A DNA stretch of 64,000 nucleotides, taken from positions 91,132 through 155,131 of the forward strand of contig NZ_JAMWEM010000006.1 in NCBI RefSeq assembly GCF_024509525.1, written 5' to 3'. Under the pieces are notes generated by a model that saw only the letters and a program-made list of their open reading frames with translations, did no database searches and was not told the DNA's origin. Both the position numbers and the translations under genes were made by a program. Below are positions 44,532 through 53,447 of the stretch, in pieces (positions within the stretch are counted from its first letter, which is position 1; each line of letters opens with the position of its first letter). This stretch comes from Streptococcus suis (lineage in GTDB: Bacteria > Bacillota > Bacilli > Lactobacillales > Streptococcaceae).

Positions 44532-44804
44532 GTAGAAAAACAAAAAAATTAGAAGTTTTACCTCCTAATTTTCATATTCTATGGCTACCGATCCTAACAA
44601 AATAGTAAAAAGACTTGCAAGATGCAAGTCTCAGATTGAAGAAAAAGTCCATTTTGGACAATTTTCTTCAATTTTTTCCTTAATGTTGAAAATTAAAAAC
44701 TCTCAGAAACACCGAAATATCAACATTTCTAAGAGTTTAATGACTTGCTATCTTTCGCAAACTTCTTCTATTTTTTATATTTTTAGGACTTTGTCTTCAT
44801 TCTG
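44532..44804. other. Gene-free interval with several hairpins
   Basis: No supported ORF. Hairpins: AGACTTGCA/TGCAAGTCT (44611-44631, perfect, with a T run on the minus strand), TGAAGAAAA/TTTTCTTCA with a nested GTCCA/TGGAC (44637-44670), and AAACTCT.AGAAA/TTTCT.AGAGTTT (44697-44738). AATGTTGA/TCAACATT (44682-44727) is mutually exclusive with the last. This could be stacked terminators for tkt or a small RNA. Confidence 0.5.
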
Positions 44805-44826
44805 AAACAGCCCCGAAGGACTGTTT
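44805..44826 (-). terminator. Terminator of tkt
   Basis: AAACAGTCC-TTCG-GGGCTGTTT on the minus strand has one G-T pair and a TTCG loop, 13 bases after the tkt stop. Confidence 0.8.
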
Positions 44827-44839
44827 TAAAACCTTGTTA

Positions 44840-46810
44840 TTACAACTCACCAACCAATTTCACAACATTTTCTACTGTGAAGCCATAGTTGTCGATAACG
44901 GTTTGGGCTGGAGCTGAGGCACCGAAGGTATCAATACCGAGAACTTTACCGTCAAGGCCGACATACTTGTACCAACCTTGAGTAGCACCCATTTCAATTG
45001 CCAAGCGACGACGGACAGCACTTGGAAGAATTTCTTCCTTGTAAGCTGCGTCTTGAGCATCGAAGAGCTCAGTTGATGGCACAGAAACCACACGAACCTT
45101 AGTTCCTGCTGCTTCTAGTTCTTTAGCAGCTTTAACAGCCAAGTTCACTTCTGAACCAGATGCAAGAAGGATGGTATCAAAGCCTGCTGCTTCATAAACC
45201 ACATAAGCACCTTTGGCAACCTTACCAAAGTCTGTACCTTCTTCAACAGTCAAGTTTTGACGGGTAAGTGCAAGCACAGAAGGAGTGGATTTGCTGGTCA
45301 AAGATAAGTACCATGCAGCCTGTGTTTCACGCGCATCTGCTGGACGGAAAACATTGAGGTTTGGCATCGCACGAAGTCCTGCCAAGTGCTCGATTGGCTC
45401 GTGTGTCGGTCCATCTTCACCAACTGCGATTGAATCATGCGTGAAGACATAGGTTACTGGAAGTCCTTGAAGGGCAGACAGACGAATTGCTGCTTTTACA
45501 TAGTCTGAGAAGACGAGGAAGGTACCACCATAGACACGGAGGTTACTATGAAGCGCCAAACCATTCAAGATAGCCCCCATGGCAAATTCACGGACACCAA
45601 ACTGGATATTGCGATTAAGCGGATTTGCCGCATCTTGTAAGCCGTCTCCCTTGATAAAGGTCATATTAGAGTGTGAGAGGTCGGCAGAGCCGCCAAAGAA
45701 GTTTGGCAAGACTCCTGCTGCTACATTAATCGCATCTTGGCTAGAGTTACGCGTTGCTTGAGAGAAGCCGTTTTCTAAAGCAGGGAAGTCCTCTGGTTTG
45801 ATCACAACTGGATCTGTTCCTTCAATAACAGCAGTCACTTCTGCGGCTAATTCTGGATAAGCTGCTTTATAGTCTTCTACCAACTTGGTCCAAGCATCAT
45901 AAGCTGCAACACCACGGTCTGCAACTTTTTCTTTATAATCTGCATAAACTTCTGTTGGGATTTCAAATGGAGCATAGGCCCAACCCAGTGCCTTACGAGT
46001 TCCTTCAGCCTCTTCTGCACCAAGCGGCGCACCGTGGGAAGAATTTGAACCTGCCTTGGTTGGCGCACCGTAACCGATGACTGTTTTAACTTCAATCAGA
46101 GAAGGCTTGCCAGCAGCTTTTGCTTTTTCAATAGCAGCATGAATTGCATCAAGGTCTGTACCATCTTCTACTAAAGCTGTATGCCAGCCGTAAGCCTCAA
46201 AACGTGTACGTACATTTTCTGTCAAGGCATCTTCTGTGCTACCGTCCAAACAGATATCGTTGGAATCATAAAGAACAACCAATTTGTCTAGTTTTTGCAG
46301 GCCAGCGTAAGAAGCCGCTTCCGCAGAAACACCTTCCATGAGGTCCCCATCACCACAGATTACATAAGTATAGTGGTCAAAGAGATTATAACCTTCTTTG
46401 TTGTATTTAGCTGCCAAGAAACGCTCCGCTTGCGCCAAACCAACTGCTGTCGAAATCCCTTGTCCAAGTGGACCTGTTGTCACATCAACACCTTTTGTAT
46501 GACCATATTCTGGGTGACCCGGTGTTTTGGAGCCCCACTGACGGAAGTTCTTGATTTCATCCATAGTCACATCTTCAAAACCAGAAAGATGTAGCAAGGC
46601 ATAAATCAACATAGAACCATGACCTGTAGAGAGTACAAAACGGTCACGGTTGACCCATTCTGGCACTGCAGGATTGATGCGAACATGGTTTGCAAACAAG
46701 CTATAGGCCATCGGAGCTTGGCCCATTACAGCACCAGGGTGACCTGATTTTGATTTTTCAATGGCATCGATACCAAGGAAACGAATAGCGTTAACTGAAA
46801 GTTGTGACAT
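44840..46810 (-). CDS. tkt: Transketolase
   Basis: Transketolase moves two-carbon units between sugar phosphates, using xylulose 5-phosphate as donor and thiamine diphosphate as cofactor. The ThDP motif is [18 protein letters not shown] near residues 154-171; the N-terminal [17 protein letters not shown] and the catalytic [20 protein letters not shown] are also present. Length of 656 is complete. GAGGAG precedes the ATG. A cre-like site covers its promoter, as at the regulator of the adjacent polyol PTS, so both may be repressed by CcpA. Confidence 0.96.
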   Translation of the reverse strand: MSQLSVNAIRFLGIDAIEKSKSGHPGAVMGQAPMAYSLFANHVRINPAVPEWVNRDRFVLSTGHGSMLIYALLHLSGFEDVTMDEIKNFRQWGSKTPGHPEYGHTKGVDVTTGPLGQGISTAVGLAQAERFLAAKYNKEGYNLFDHYTYVICGDGDLMEGVSAEAASYAGLQKLDKLVVLYDSNDICLDGSTEDALTENVRTRFEAYGWHTALVEDGTDLDAIHAAIEKAKAAGKPSLIEVKTVIGYGAPTKAGSNSSHGAPLGAEEAEGTRKALGWAYAPFEIPTEVYADYKEKVADRGVAAYDAWTKLVEDYKAAYPELAAEVTAVIEGTDPVVIKPEDFPALENGFSQATRNSSQDAINVAAGVLPNFFGGSADLSHSNMTFIKGDGLQDAANPLNRNIQFGVREFAMGAILNGLALHSNLRVYGGTFLVFSDYVKAAIRLSALQGLPVTYVFTHDSIAVGEDGPTHEPIEHLAGLRAMPNLNVFRPADARETQAAWYLSLTSKSTPSVLALTRQNLTVEEGTDFGKVAKGAYVVYEAAGFDTILLASGSEVNLAVKAAKELEAAGTKVRVVSVPSTELFDAQDAAYKEEILPSAVRRRLAIEMGATQGWYKYVGLDGKVLGIDTFGASAPAQTVIDNYGFTVENVVKLVGEL

Positions 46811-46842
46811 AGATTTCTCCTCTTTATTTATATGTTAGTTCC

Positions 46843-46864
46843 ATTATATCATAAAGCGTTTCCA
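46843..46864 (-). promoter_or_regulatory. tkt promoter -10 and cre-like site
   Basis: On the minus strand TATAAT (46843-46848) is preceded by TGGAAACGCTTTAT (46851-46864), two mismatches from the CcpA cre consensus. Arms TTTCCATGT and ACATGGAAA also form a 9-bp inverted repeat around it. Confidence 0.5.
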
Positions 46865-46890
46865 TGTGCAGATTTTTCGACATGGAAAAC

Positions 46891-46922
46891 AAATCCCCCG
46901 TATCCAGTGGATACAGGGGTGG
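46891..46922 (-). terminator. Terminator of the polyol PTS operon
   Basis: CCCCTGTATCC and GGATACGGGGG pair with one G-T on the minus strand around loop ACT, then ATTTGTTTT. Confidence 0.8.
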
Positions 46923-46946
46923 TTATCCACCATAAATCAGCGAATG

Positions 46947-48008
46947 TTAAAATTCTCCTGGATTTGACTCAATCAATACTTTATATTCTTTACCACCCAT
47001 TACTGCTTCAAATGCTTCACGCCATTCTTCTAATGGGAATTTTTTCGTAATCATCTTATCAATATTGATAGCTCCTGCATCCAATAAATGAATTGCAATC
47101 GGCCAGTCAAATGGATTCTGTGAACGGCTACCTGCATATTCAATCTCACGTTGAATAATTGAATTGGTGTCCAGCTCAACATGATGCTTGGCAAAGAGAC
47201 CGACTTGAACAAAACGACCACGTTTTTTCATCAATTTTAAGACCTGGTTCACAGCAGGCGCAGCTCCTGAGGCATCATAGGCCTTATCAACACCGTAACC
47301 ACCCGTGTGCTCCATGACAATCGCTTCTAAGTCCTCGGTCAATGTATCCACAACAACATCTGCACCCAATTCCTTTGCAAAAGCAAGCCTCTCTTTATCT
47401 TGAGTAATCCCTGTCATAATGACAAAGGCTCCAATGTGTTTTGCAATTTGCAACAATAACAGGCCGATAGGACCTGGACCCATGATGATGATCTTATCAT
47501 GAAGAGTCAACTGAGATTTTTGATACATCGCATGAACACAGCAAGCAAGTGGCTCTGTCATTGCGGCACCTTCATAGCTCAAGGTATCTGGCAATATATG
47601 AACACTTTCTTCACGAGTCAGTACATAATTAGCCATAGAACCGTTTTGCTGAGATCCGATTCCTTTGCGTGTCATAGCTAAATTATATAGGCGATCATGG
47701 GTATAAATATCCGTACTTGTTTCAAAAGTTGTTTCACTCGTAACACGATCACCAACTTTAACTTTCGTAACGTTTTCACCAACGGCTACAACTTCACCTG
47801 CGAATTCATGACCAAGAACTACTGGCTCTGTTGGGTTAATGTACTCTCCCTTAAAGGTATGGATATCCGAACCACAAATTCCGGTGAAGGCTACTTTTAT
47901 CAATACCTTATCATCTGAAACATTCGGAACATCTAATTCATAGAAGTCCATTTGATCATATCCAGGTGCTGTTTTAAACACACCCTTCATTTTGTCTGGA
48001 ATTGTCAT
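46947..48008 (-). CDS. Zinc-dependent polyol (phosphate) dehydrogenase, MDR family
   Basis: A 353-residue medium-chain dehydrogenase. The catalytic-zinc motif GICGSDIHTFKGEY (Cys near 43) and GHEFAGEVVAVGENV are present, with the NAD-binding GPGPIGLLLLQ. The structural-zinc four-Cys lobe is missing, replaced by TSETTFETSTDIY. It resembles sorbitol/threonine and galactitol-phosphate dehydrogenases. It starts two nt after the upstream dehydrogenase gene and is the last gene of the PTS operon. Together with its paralog it probably oxidises the imported polyol phosphate. Confidence 0.85.
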   Translation of the reverse strand: MTIPDKMKGVFKTAPGYDQMDFYELDVPNVSDDKVLIKVAFTGICGSDIHTFKGEYINPTEPVVLGHEFAGEVVAVGENVTKVKVGDRVTSETTFETSTDIYTHDRLYNLAMTRKGIGSQQNGSMANYVLTREESVHILPDTLSYEGAAMTEPLACCVHAMYQKSQLTLHDKIIIMGPGPIGLLLLQIAKHIGAFVIMTGITQDKERLAFAKELGADVVVDTLTEDLEAIVMEHTGGYGVDKAYDASGAAPAVNQVLKLMKKRGRFVQVGLFAKHHVELDTNSIIQREIEYAGSRSQNPFDWPIAIHLLDAGAINIDKMITKKFPLEEWREAFEAVMGGKEYKVLIESNPGEF

Positions 48009-48010
48009 CT

Positions 48011-49087
48011 CTATCTCCTCATTATCTCTCGGTCCTGACTTGGTAAAATCATGACCTTGTTATACGATTCTTCACGATGGACAGTGATATTGAAGGCTTT
48101 TTGAATATCTTCCAATGGGAAGCGGTGCGAAATCATATCTTTCAGATTAATCTTGCCTGCCTCAATAAATTCCACCGAATGCGTCCATTCCTTACCAGGA
48201 AATGGTGCGGAATATGAATTCCAAAAACCTTTGACCGTATATTCTCTACGGAAAATATTTTCAAAAGCTCGCTGATGTAGCAGAACATCTGTATAGGCGA
48301 TTCCTTGGTAGCCAATTTTCCCACCCTTGCGGGTAATGAGCAGGCACTGTTCTTCTGTAATCTTAGAACCTGCACATTCGAGGGAAATGTCAACTCCCAA
48401 TCCCTTGGTCAAGTCTGCAATCCTGTCCTCTAAGGACTCTTCTAACGGATTAATCGTATCAGTGACGCCATATTTTTTAGATTCTTCTAATTTTATCGGG
48501 TCAATGTCGATACCGATGATTTTCTTCACTCCTGCCAGACGGAGCCACTGAACACTCAGGATTCCAATCGTTCCCAAGCCAAATACAGCCACCTGATCCC
48601 CGACTTGTGGATCGAGTCCCATAACACCATGGGCAGCCACTGCAAGAGGTTCAATCATCGCAGCTTCTTCGTAAGAAATCTTATCCCCAATTGGAAGTAC
48701 ATTGGTCTCTGGAACCACAACATACTCCTCAAAACCACCATAATAGTGAGAACCAATCATTCGGTAGTTTTCACATAGTTGGTACTTGGCTTCCTTACAG
48801 TAGATACATTTACTACAAGGCAAAAACGGCACAATGGAGACGCGGTCACCTACGGCAACTGACTGAACATCTTCTCCAACCGCTTCAACCTGTCCTGAGA
48901 ATTCATGGCCCATGACCATTGGCAACTCATACTTCCATTCACTTTGCATTTTATGAATATCAGAGCCGCAGATTCCTGCGGCTTTGACATTTACTAATAC
49001 TTGATTGGAATGGGGAACAGGTTTTTCTAGTTCATGAATTTCAAAGTGATTTAATTTTGTCAGCAATGCTGCTTTCATCTTTTCCAC
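48011..49087 (-). CDS. Galactitol/arabitol-phosphate dehydrogenase-like (GatD family)
   Basis: A 358-residue zinc dehydrogenase with catalytic motif GICGSDIHKMQSEW, GHEFSGQVEAVGEDV, an intact structural-zinc loop CSKCIYCKEAKYQLC, and NAD-binding GLGTIGILSVQW. The family includes GatD (galactitol-1-phosphate to tagatose-6-phosphate) and D-arabitol-phosphate dehydrogenases that form xylulose 5-phosphate. No tagatose-phosphate kinase or aldolase is nearby, while transketolase and phosphoketolase are, which favours a pentitol phosphate. The exact substrate is inference. Confidence 0.85.
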   Translation of the reverse strand: MEKMKAALLTKLNHFEIHELEKPVPHSNQVLVNVKAAGICGSDIHKMQSEWKYELPMVMGHEFSGQVEAVGEDVQSVAVGDRVSIVPFLPCSKCIYCKEAKYQLCENYRMIGSHYYGGFEEYVVVPETNVLPIGDKISYEEAAMIEPLAVAAHGVMGLDPQVGDQVAVFGLGTIGILSVQWLRLAGVKKIIGIDIDPIKLEESKKYGVTDTINPLEESLEDRIADLTKGLGVDISLECAGSKITEEQCLLITRKGGKIGYQGIAYTDVLLHQRAFENIFRREYTVKGFWNSYSAPFPGKEWTHSVEFIEAGKINLKDMISHRFPLEDIQKAFNITVHREESYNKVMILPSQDREIMRR

Positions 49088-49122
49088 CTTTCCTCATATT
49101 ACATGAAACCATTCCTCAGGGC

Positions 49123-50400
49123 TTATAAAGTTCCAGCAAACAATTGAGAGAGTTTCAAGATGAGCCAGTTTAAGACGTTACCACCCATATCCAATGAAGA
49201 TACTTGAGTAGCTCCTGCTGGGAACTCATATACACCACGCATCATTTCAGTGTGTTCTGGTGCGAAGTTGGTTGCCATCCAAAGAGCGAAAGTGATAACG
49301 ATAGCACCCGTAATTACAGACTGGATAATGTTTCCTTTTCTGTGAGCGACAATCAATGAAACGTAGAATGGAATGGTTGCCAAGTCACCGAATGGCAATA
49401 CTTTGTTACCTGGTAAAATAACAGCGATAAGAAGTGTGATTGGTACAAGCAACAAACCAGTTGCAAGGTTTGCAGGGTGACCTGTTGTAAGAGCGGCGTC
49501 CATACCAAGGTAGATAGTGCGGTCGCTGTTGCCGTTCCGTTTTTGCAAGAAGTCACGTGCAGCTTCTGAGATTGGAATCAAGCCTTCCATCAAGATCTTA
49601 ACCATACGTGGCATCAAGAACATAACTGCACCCATGTTGATACCCATTGTTACGATACCGCCGACATCATAGCCACCAAGAGCAGCAATACCTGCACCGA
49701 TGATAATACCCATCATCATTGGCTCACCGAAGATACCGAATTTTTCTTGGATAGTGTCCGCACTGACATCAATTTTGTTCAAGCCTGGAATTTTACCAAC
49801 AAGGATTCCGACTGGAATACCAAGCAAACCAAAGGCATCAGTTGAACCAGTTGGAAGGCTTACCCCTTCAAGACCATAGAATTTTTCAACCATTGGCGCT
49901 GTCCAGTCTGCAATCAACAAACATGCAATTTCATACAAGACACCACACAAGATTGCAAACCACCAGTTGCCTCCTGTTACAATGTAACCGGTTGCAGAAG
50001 CAGCTATAAAATGCCAGTAGTTCCATAAGTCAATATCCAACGTTTTGGTTGTTTTAGTGAAGAGCATAATCAAGTTCACCACAACGCAGATTGGAATCAT
50101 GATGGCAGACACTGGAGCAGCCCATGCAGCTGCAGCAGCTGACGGCCAACCAGTATCAATGATATTCAATGATACACCAAAGTTTTCAACCATAGCTTGT
50201 GCCGCAGGGCCCAAGTTATTAGACAATACACCGATAACCAAGTTAATACCGATGAAACCAATACCAACTGTCAAACCTGATTTCAGAGATTTACCAAACG
50301 GTAGTCTGAAAATCAAACCTACAATTGTCAACATGATTGGAAGCATTACAGATGCCCCAAGACCTAGAATCCCTTGTACAATGTCATTAATAGCATTCAT
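49123..50400 (-). CDS. gatC: PTS galactitol-family transporter subunit IIC
   Basis: The 425-residue membrane subunit has about ten to twelve hydrophobic segments and the GatC-type features AAAAAWAAPVSAIMIPI, the NWWFAILCGVLYEI stretch and GHPANLATGLLLVPITLLIAV. It forms the channel for polyol uptake and phosphorylation with IIA and IIB. GatC relatives transport galactitol and, in lactobacilli and enterococci, arabitol or xylitol. Gene order is IIA-IIB-IIC with short gaps. Confidence 0.9.
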   Translation of the reverse strand: MNAINDIVQGILGLGASVMLPIMLTIVGLIFRLPFGKSLKSGLTVGIGFIGINLVIGVLSNNLGPAAQAMVENFGVSLNIIDTGWPSAAAAAWAAPVSAIMIPICVVVNLIMLFTKTTKTLDIDLWNYWHFIAASATGYIVTGGNWWFAILCGVLYEIACLLIADWTAPMVEKFYGLEGVSLPTGSTDAFGLLGIPVGILVGKIPGLNKIDVSADTIQEKFGIFGEPMMMGIIIGAGIAALGGYDVGGIVTMGINMGAVMFLMPRMVKILMEGLIPISEAARDFLQKRNGNSDRTIYLGMDAALTTGHPANLATGLLLVPITLLIAVILPGNKVLPFGDLATIPFYVSLIVAHRKGNIIQSVITGAIVITFALWMATNFAPEHTEMMRGVYEFPAGATQVSSLDMGGNVLNWLILKLSQLFAGTL

Positions 50401-50431
50401 TGTAAGATCTCCTTTTTATATTTTTTATTTT

Positions 50432-50725
50432 TTATCCTAAAATTTGACGTGCAGCTTCTAAGACTTGTTCGTCCACCTTGTCTGCATTGATACCTGTTAG
50501 ATAGCCCATCGCTTTAATAGCTGGGATTTTGAATTCACCTGGCAGAAGGGTAGTTGTGATTAACATATCTGCTTCTGATTCACGAGATTTTGCTTCTGCA
50601 ATCTTGATTTGAATGATGTCAACATCGATATTGTTTGCCTTAAACAAATCTTCGACACGCTTCATAACAACAGTTGATGTAGCAATACCTGCGCCACATG
50701 CAACGAGAACTTTTAGTTTAGCCAT
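50432..50725 (-). CDS. gatB: PTS galactitol-family subunit IIB
   Basis: The 97-residue IIB domain has the phosphocysteine loop VACGAGIATSTVV with Cys10 near the N-terminus, which accepts phosphate from IIA and passes it to the sugar. The rest matches the lactose/cellobiose-like IIB fold (ADMLITTTLLPGEFKIP). It sits between the IIA and IIC genes. Confidence 0.92.
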   Translation of the reverse strand: MAKLKVLVACGAGIATSTVVMKRVEDLFKANNIDVDIIQIKIAEAKSRESEADMLITTTLLPGEFKIPAIKAMGYLTGINADKVDEQVLEAARQILG

Positions 50726-50745
50726 AAACTTTCTCCTTTTCCCTT

Positions 50746-51219
50746 TTATAGGTTATTATTTTTTACGATAGTTAATAAATCTTGTGCAGTTGGAGCTGCA
50801 ATGAGTTGCTTAAGTACTTCCTCTTGCTGTAGCAAGCCCATCAAGGACTGTAGCATTTCCAACTGTGCGTGTGGTTGATTTAAACCAAGTACGAAGACAA
50901 TATTGGCTGCAACAGACTGATTCAAATCTTCCATACTCTTAAACTCCACTGGGTCTACATTAGCGATAACTGCCACAAATTCTCTATGGACACACTCGGC
51001 ATCCGTATGTGGAATTGCCACGCCAATATTCTCTAACTGAATACCCGTTGGAAAGGTTGCTTCCCTCGCCTGAACGCGTTCCAAAAAATCCTCTCGAACA
51101 TAGCCTTTTTCAAAAGCGATGGTAAAAACTTCTTCGAATAACTGGCTATTTGAGTCATAACTTCGGTTGGTCAGTATTAAGGCTTGGTCCAAATAATCGG
51201 ATAATTTCAATACTGTCAT
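50746..51219 (-). CDS. gatA: PTS galactitol-family subunit IIA
   Basis: The 157-residue protein has the fructose/mannitol-type IIA fold. The active-site His71 is in GVAIPHTDAECV. It receives phosphate from HPr. It begins 24 nt downstream of the PRD regulator gene, so regulator and transporter appear to share a transcript. Confidence 0.92.
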   Translation of the reverse strand: MTVLKLSDYLDQALILTNRSYDSNSQLFEEVFTIAFEKGYVREDFLERVQAREATFPTGIQLENIGVAIPHTDAECVHREFVAVIANVDPVEFKSMEDLNQSVAANIVFVLGLNQPHAQLEMLQSLMGLLQQEEVLKQLIAAPTAQDLLTIVKNNNL

Positions 51220-51243
51220 ATCATCTATCTCCTTATTGCTAAA

Positions 51244-53175
51244 TTATAATTTTGAGACAAAATCATCAATAGTCTGGCTGTCTGCCAGAGCATCAATGTA
51301 TGCCTTATTGTCAATCTTAGAATATAGGCTAATCAAAGCCTTTTTATACAACTCCTCATCTTTTTCTGCAATCGCAATCAGAACGACTACTTTAATCAAG
51401 TTTTGTCCCCAAACAATCGGCTTATCGAGCGTCATAAATACCAACTGAGACTCCGTCACACAGGTCGGATCTGCATGAGGTAGAGCAATTCCTGTATAGA
51501 GACTCGTACTCCCTAGCTTTTCTCTAGCTAAAACAGACTCCAAAAATTGCCGATTTCTCTGATTCTTCAACGATGTTTGTCCTACCATTTTCTGAATAAT
51601 CTCTTCCACTGTTTGACAGGATTGGCGGAGTAATACCTGGTCTTTTACCAAATCTAAAATAACTGATTTGGAAAATAACGTTTGATCATGGATTGCAGAC
51701 AACATGTGACGATTTCCCTGAGTTAGTCTAGAATACTCATGCTGAATCATCTCTAGCTCGTGATCTGCCACGATTGGACTGACAAGAATGTAGGAACGTG
51801 GGAAACCATCCAAGCGAATCGAACTAATAATTAAATCTGCTTGTTCAATCTTCTCATCTGTCAATTCCCTCATATCCAATTTTACCAAGTGGTCAAAGTT
51901 AGAAATCGTCCGACGAAGTGAACTCATAATCAATTCAGATGTTGCCAGACCATGCGGGCAGATGACATAGATTGTCAGAGGTTTGCTCATTTTTTCCACC
52001 GCTATTTCAAAATAGATGGTTAAAAAAGCAATCTCTGCATCAAAGAATTCCAAAGAGTAAAATTCTGATAACCGTTTCGATGCCAACCAAACGATATAGT
52101 AAAGAGCACTGTAACGGGTTTTGATATTCTCTGTGATTTGATTTTTAATATTAATCTTACTCTTGAGACGATAAATCATGGGTTGAGCATGATTGACAAG
52201 CATTCTAAATAAATGTTCATCTTGTGTAAAATCTACTCCAGATAATTGCGAAACTCGGTGAATAAACTCCCTGATTTCTTTCTCAATATTTGTCTGTTTG
52301 ACAATTTGTGTTTCATACCCTACCGAGAGCAAGGTCAGACAAATCTGACGGATTTCTGAATCAGTAATCAAGTTCATCGCAATACCTGTTGCTTGACTAA
52401 GAAGTTCCCCGGCAATCACATAAACTTCATACTGCTGAAGGTTCTCAACATCAATATTTTTTCTACTTTCTGAGATAGAATTTCCCTGCAAGTAACGAAC
52501 TGCACTAATCAGTAAGTCTAAGATGAGATAAACCCTATACTGCTCAGATGTTTTGAAATGGTAGATATTCGATAATTTTTGAACACTAGCCATAACCCGA
52601 TCAACTATGGCTAAATCAAAAAATATAAGCAAATCATCTTCGTAAGGATTTCCACTGGTTAAATCAAAATGTTCAATAATATAATCCCGCAAATACCTCC
52701 GAATAGCTTCTTCTTCTCCTTTCAAAGACACCCGTCCTCTCTTCTTCATTAGACGAATTTGATAGGCAGATAGACCTTGTTCTAGATGTTCCAAGTCTCT
52801 ACGGATTGAAGCTTCGCTAATAAAATGAGTGCTCGACCAATCTAATAAATCAATCGTTCCATTTTGTAGTATCAGCTCCTGCAATAAATCGCATTCTCTT
52901 TGAAATTGTGAATCTTCATCTATATGTTCAAAACTACTTTGCTCAACAAAATCCAAAATTTGTCGTTTTTCATCCGCTGAAACAAGTAGCCGAATACCAC
53001 GTCGAGGTTTCTTCTCAATCACCACACCAAACGGTTTCAACTCTTCATTAATAGCAACCATATCAGCATAGGCTGTTTTGGTAGAAATACCATACTTGGC
53101 AGCCAAACTTTGTCCTGTTAAATAATCACTGGAGGAAATCAAATCTCGAAGAATGTTTAATTGTCTTGTGTTCAA
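51244..53175 (-). CDS. PRD-containing BglG/MtlR-type transcriptional regulator
   Basis: The 643-residue regulator has an N-terminal HTH (LTGQSLAAKYGISTKTAYADMV), a second HTH-like part near residues 100-130, two PRD domains (about 195-410), a IIB-like domain with phosphocysteine in VICPHGLATSELIM, and a C-terminal IIA-like domain with the active His in GIALPHADPTCV. Such proteins activate PTS operons when phosphorylated at PRD by HPr and dephosphorylated at IIB/IIA. A cre site covers its promoter. It is divergent from the phosphoketolase gene. Confidence 0.92.
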   Translation of the reverse strand: MNTRQLNILRDLISSSDYLTGQSLAAKYGISTKTAYADMVAINEELKPFGVVIEKKPRRGIRLLVSADEKRQILDFVEQSSFEHIDEDSQFQRECDLLQELILQNGTIDLLDWSSTHFISEASIRRDLEHLEQGLSAYQIRLMKKRGRVSLKGEEEAIRRYLRDYIIEHFDLTSGNPYEDDLLIFFDLAIVDRVMASVQKLSNIYHFKTSEQYRVYLILDLLISAVRYLQGNSISESRKNIDVENLQQYEVYVIAGELLSQATGIAMNLITDSEIRQICLTLLSVGYETQIVKQTNIEKEIREFIHRVSQLSGVDFTQDEHLFRMLVNHAQPMIYRLKSKINIKNQITENIKTRYSALYYIVWLASKRLSEFYSLEFFDAEIAFLTIYFEIAVEKMSKPLTIYVICPHGLATSELIMSSLRRTISNFDHLVKLDMRELTDEKIEQADLIISSIRLDGFPRSYILVSPIVADHELEMIQHEYSRLTQGNRHMLSAIHDQTLFSKSVILDLVKDQVLLRQSCQTVEEIIQKMVGQTSLKNQRNRQFLESVLAREKLGSTSLYTGIALPHADPTCVTESQLVFMTLDKPIVWGQNLIKVVVLIAIAEKDEELYKKALISLYSKIDNKAYIDALADSQTIDDFVSKL

Positions 53176-53203
53176 TAGAGCGTCCTCTCTTTGCTACGTT
53201 TTT

Positions 53204-53224
53204 ATTATATTGTAAACGCTTTAA
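53204..53224 (-). promoter_or_regulatory. PTS regulator promoter -10 and cre site
   Basis: TGTAAACGCTTTAA at 53211-53224 matches the CcpA consensus with one mismatch and directly precedes a minus-strand TATAAT (53204-53209). The -35 is weak, as expected for an activated promoter. Confidence 0.65.
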
Positions 53225-53303
53225 TTTTGAAAGTCAACTTACTTCCACATTAATCTGGAAATGGTGAATCTGCTGGAATTTCTTTCATACTTAATCAAGA
53301 AAA

Positions 53304-53327
53304 CAACTTGTTAATATAAGTTGTTCA
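53304..53327. promoter_or_regulatory. Inverted repeat between the PTS regulator and xfp
   Basis: AACAACTT (53304-53311) and AAGTTGTT (53320-53327) are exact inverses with an 8-bp centre. It lies 50 bp upstream of the xfp -35 and may be the binding site of the PRD regulator. Confidence 0.45.
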
Positions 53328-53376
53328 AAGTTTTTCCACAGGATTTTCCCTGTATTTTCAATATCATTTCCATTCT

Positions 53377-53405
53377 TTGACAGCCTTTTCATAAGATGGT
53401 ATAGT
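53377..53405 (+). promoter_or_regulatory. xfp promoter
   Basis: A perfect TTGACA (53377-53382), 17 bp and TATAGT (53400-53405), with a leader of about 35 nt. Confidence 0.8.
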
Positions 53406-53447
53406 ATTCTTGTGAAAGAAAATACAATATACAAAGGAGAATCTCTC

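Noticed and set aside
44581..44805. A 74-codon open frame on + between tkt and the DUF4352 gene
   Set aside because: No ribosome-binding site, no recognisable domain, and it runs through three hairpins that explain the interval better.
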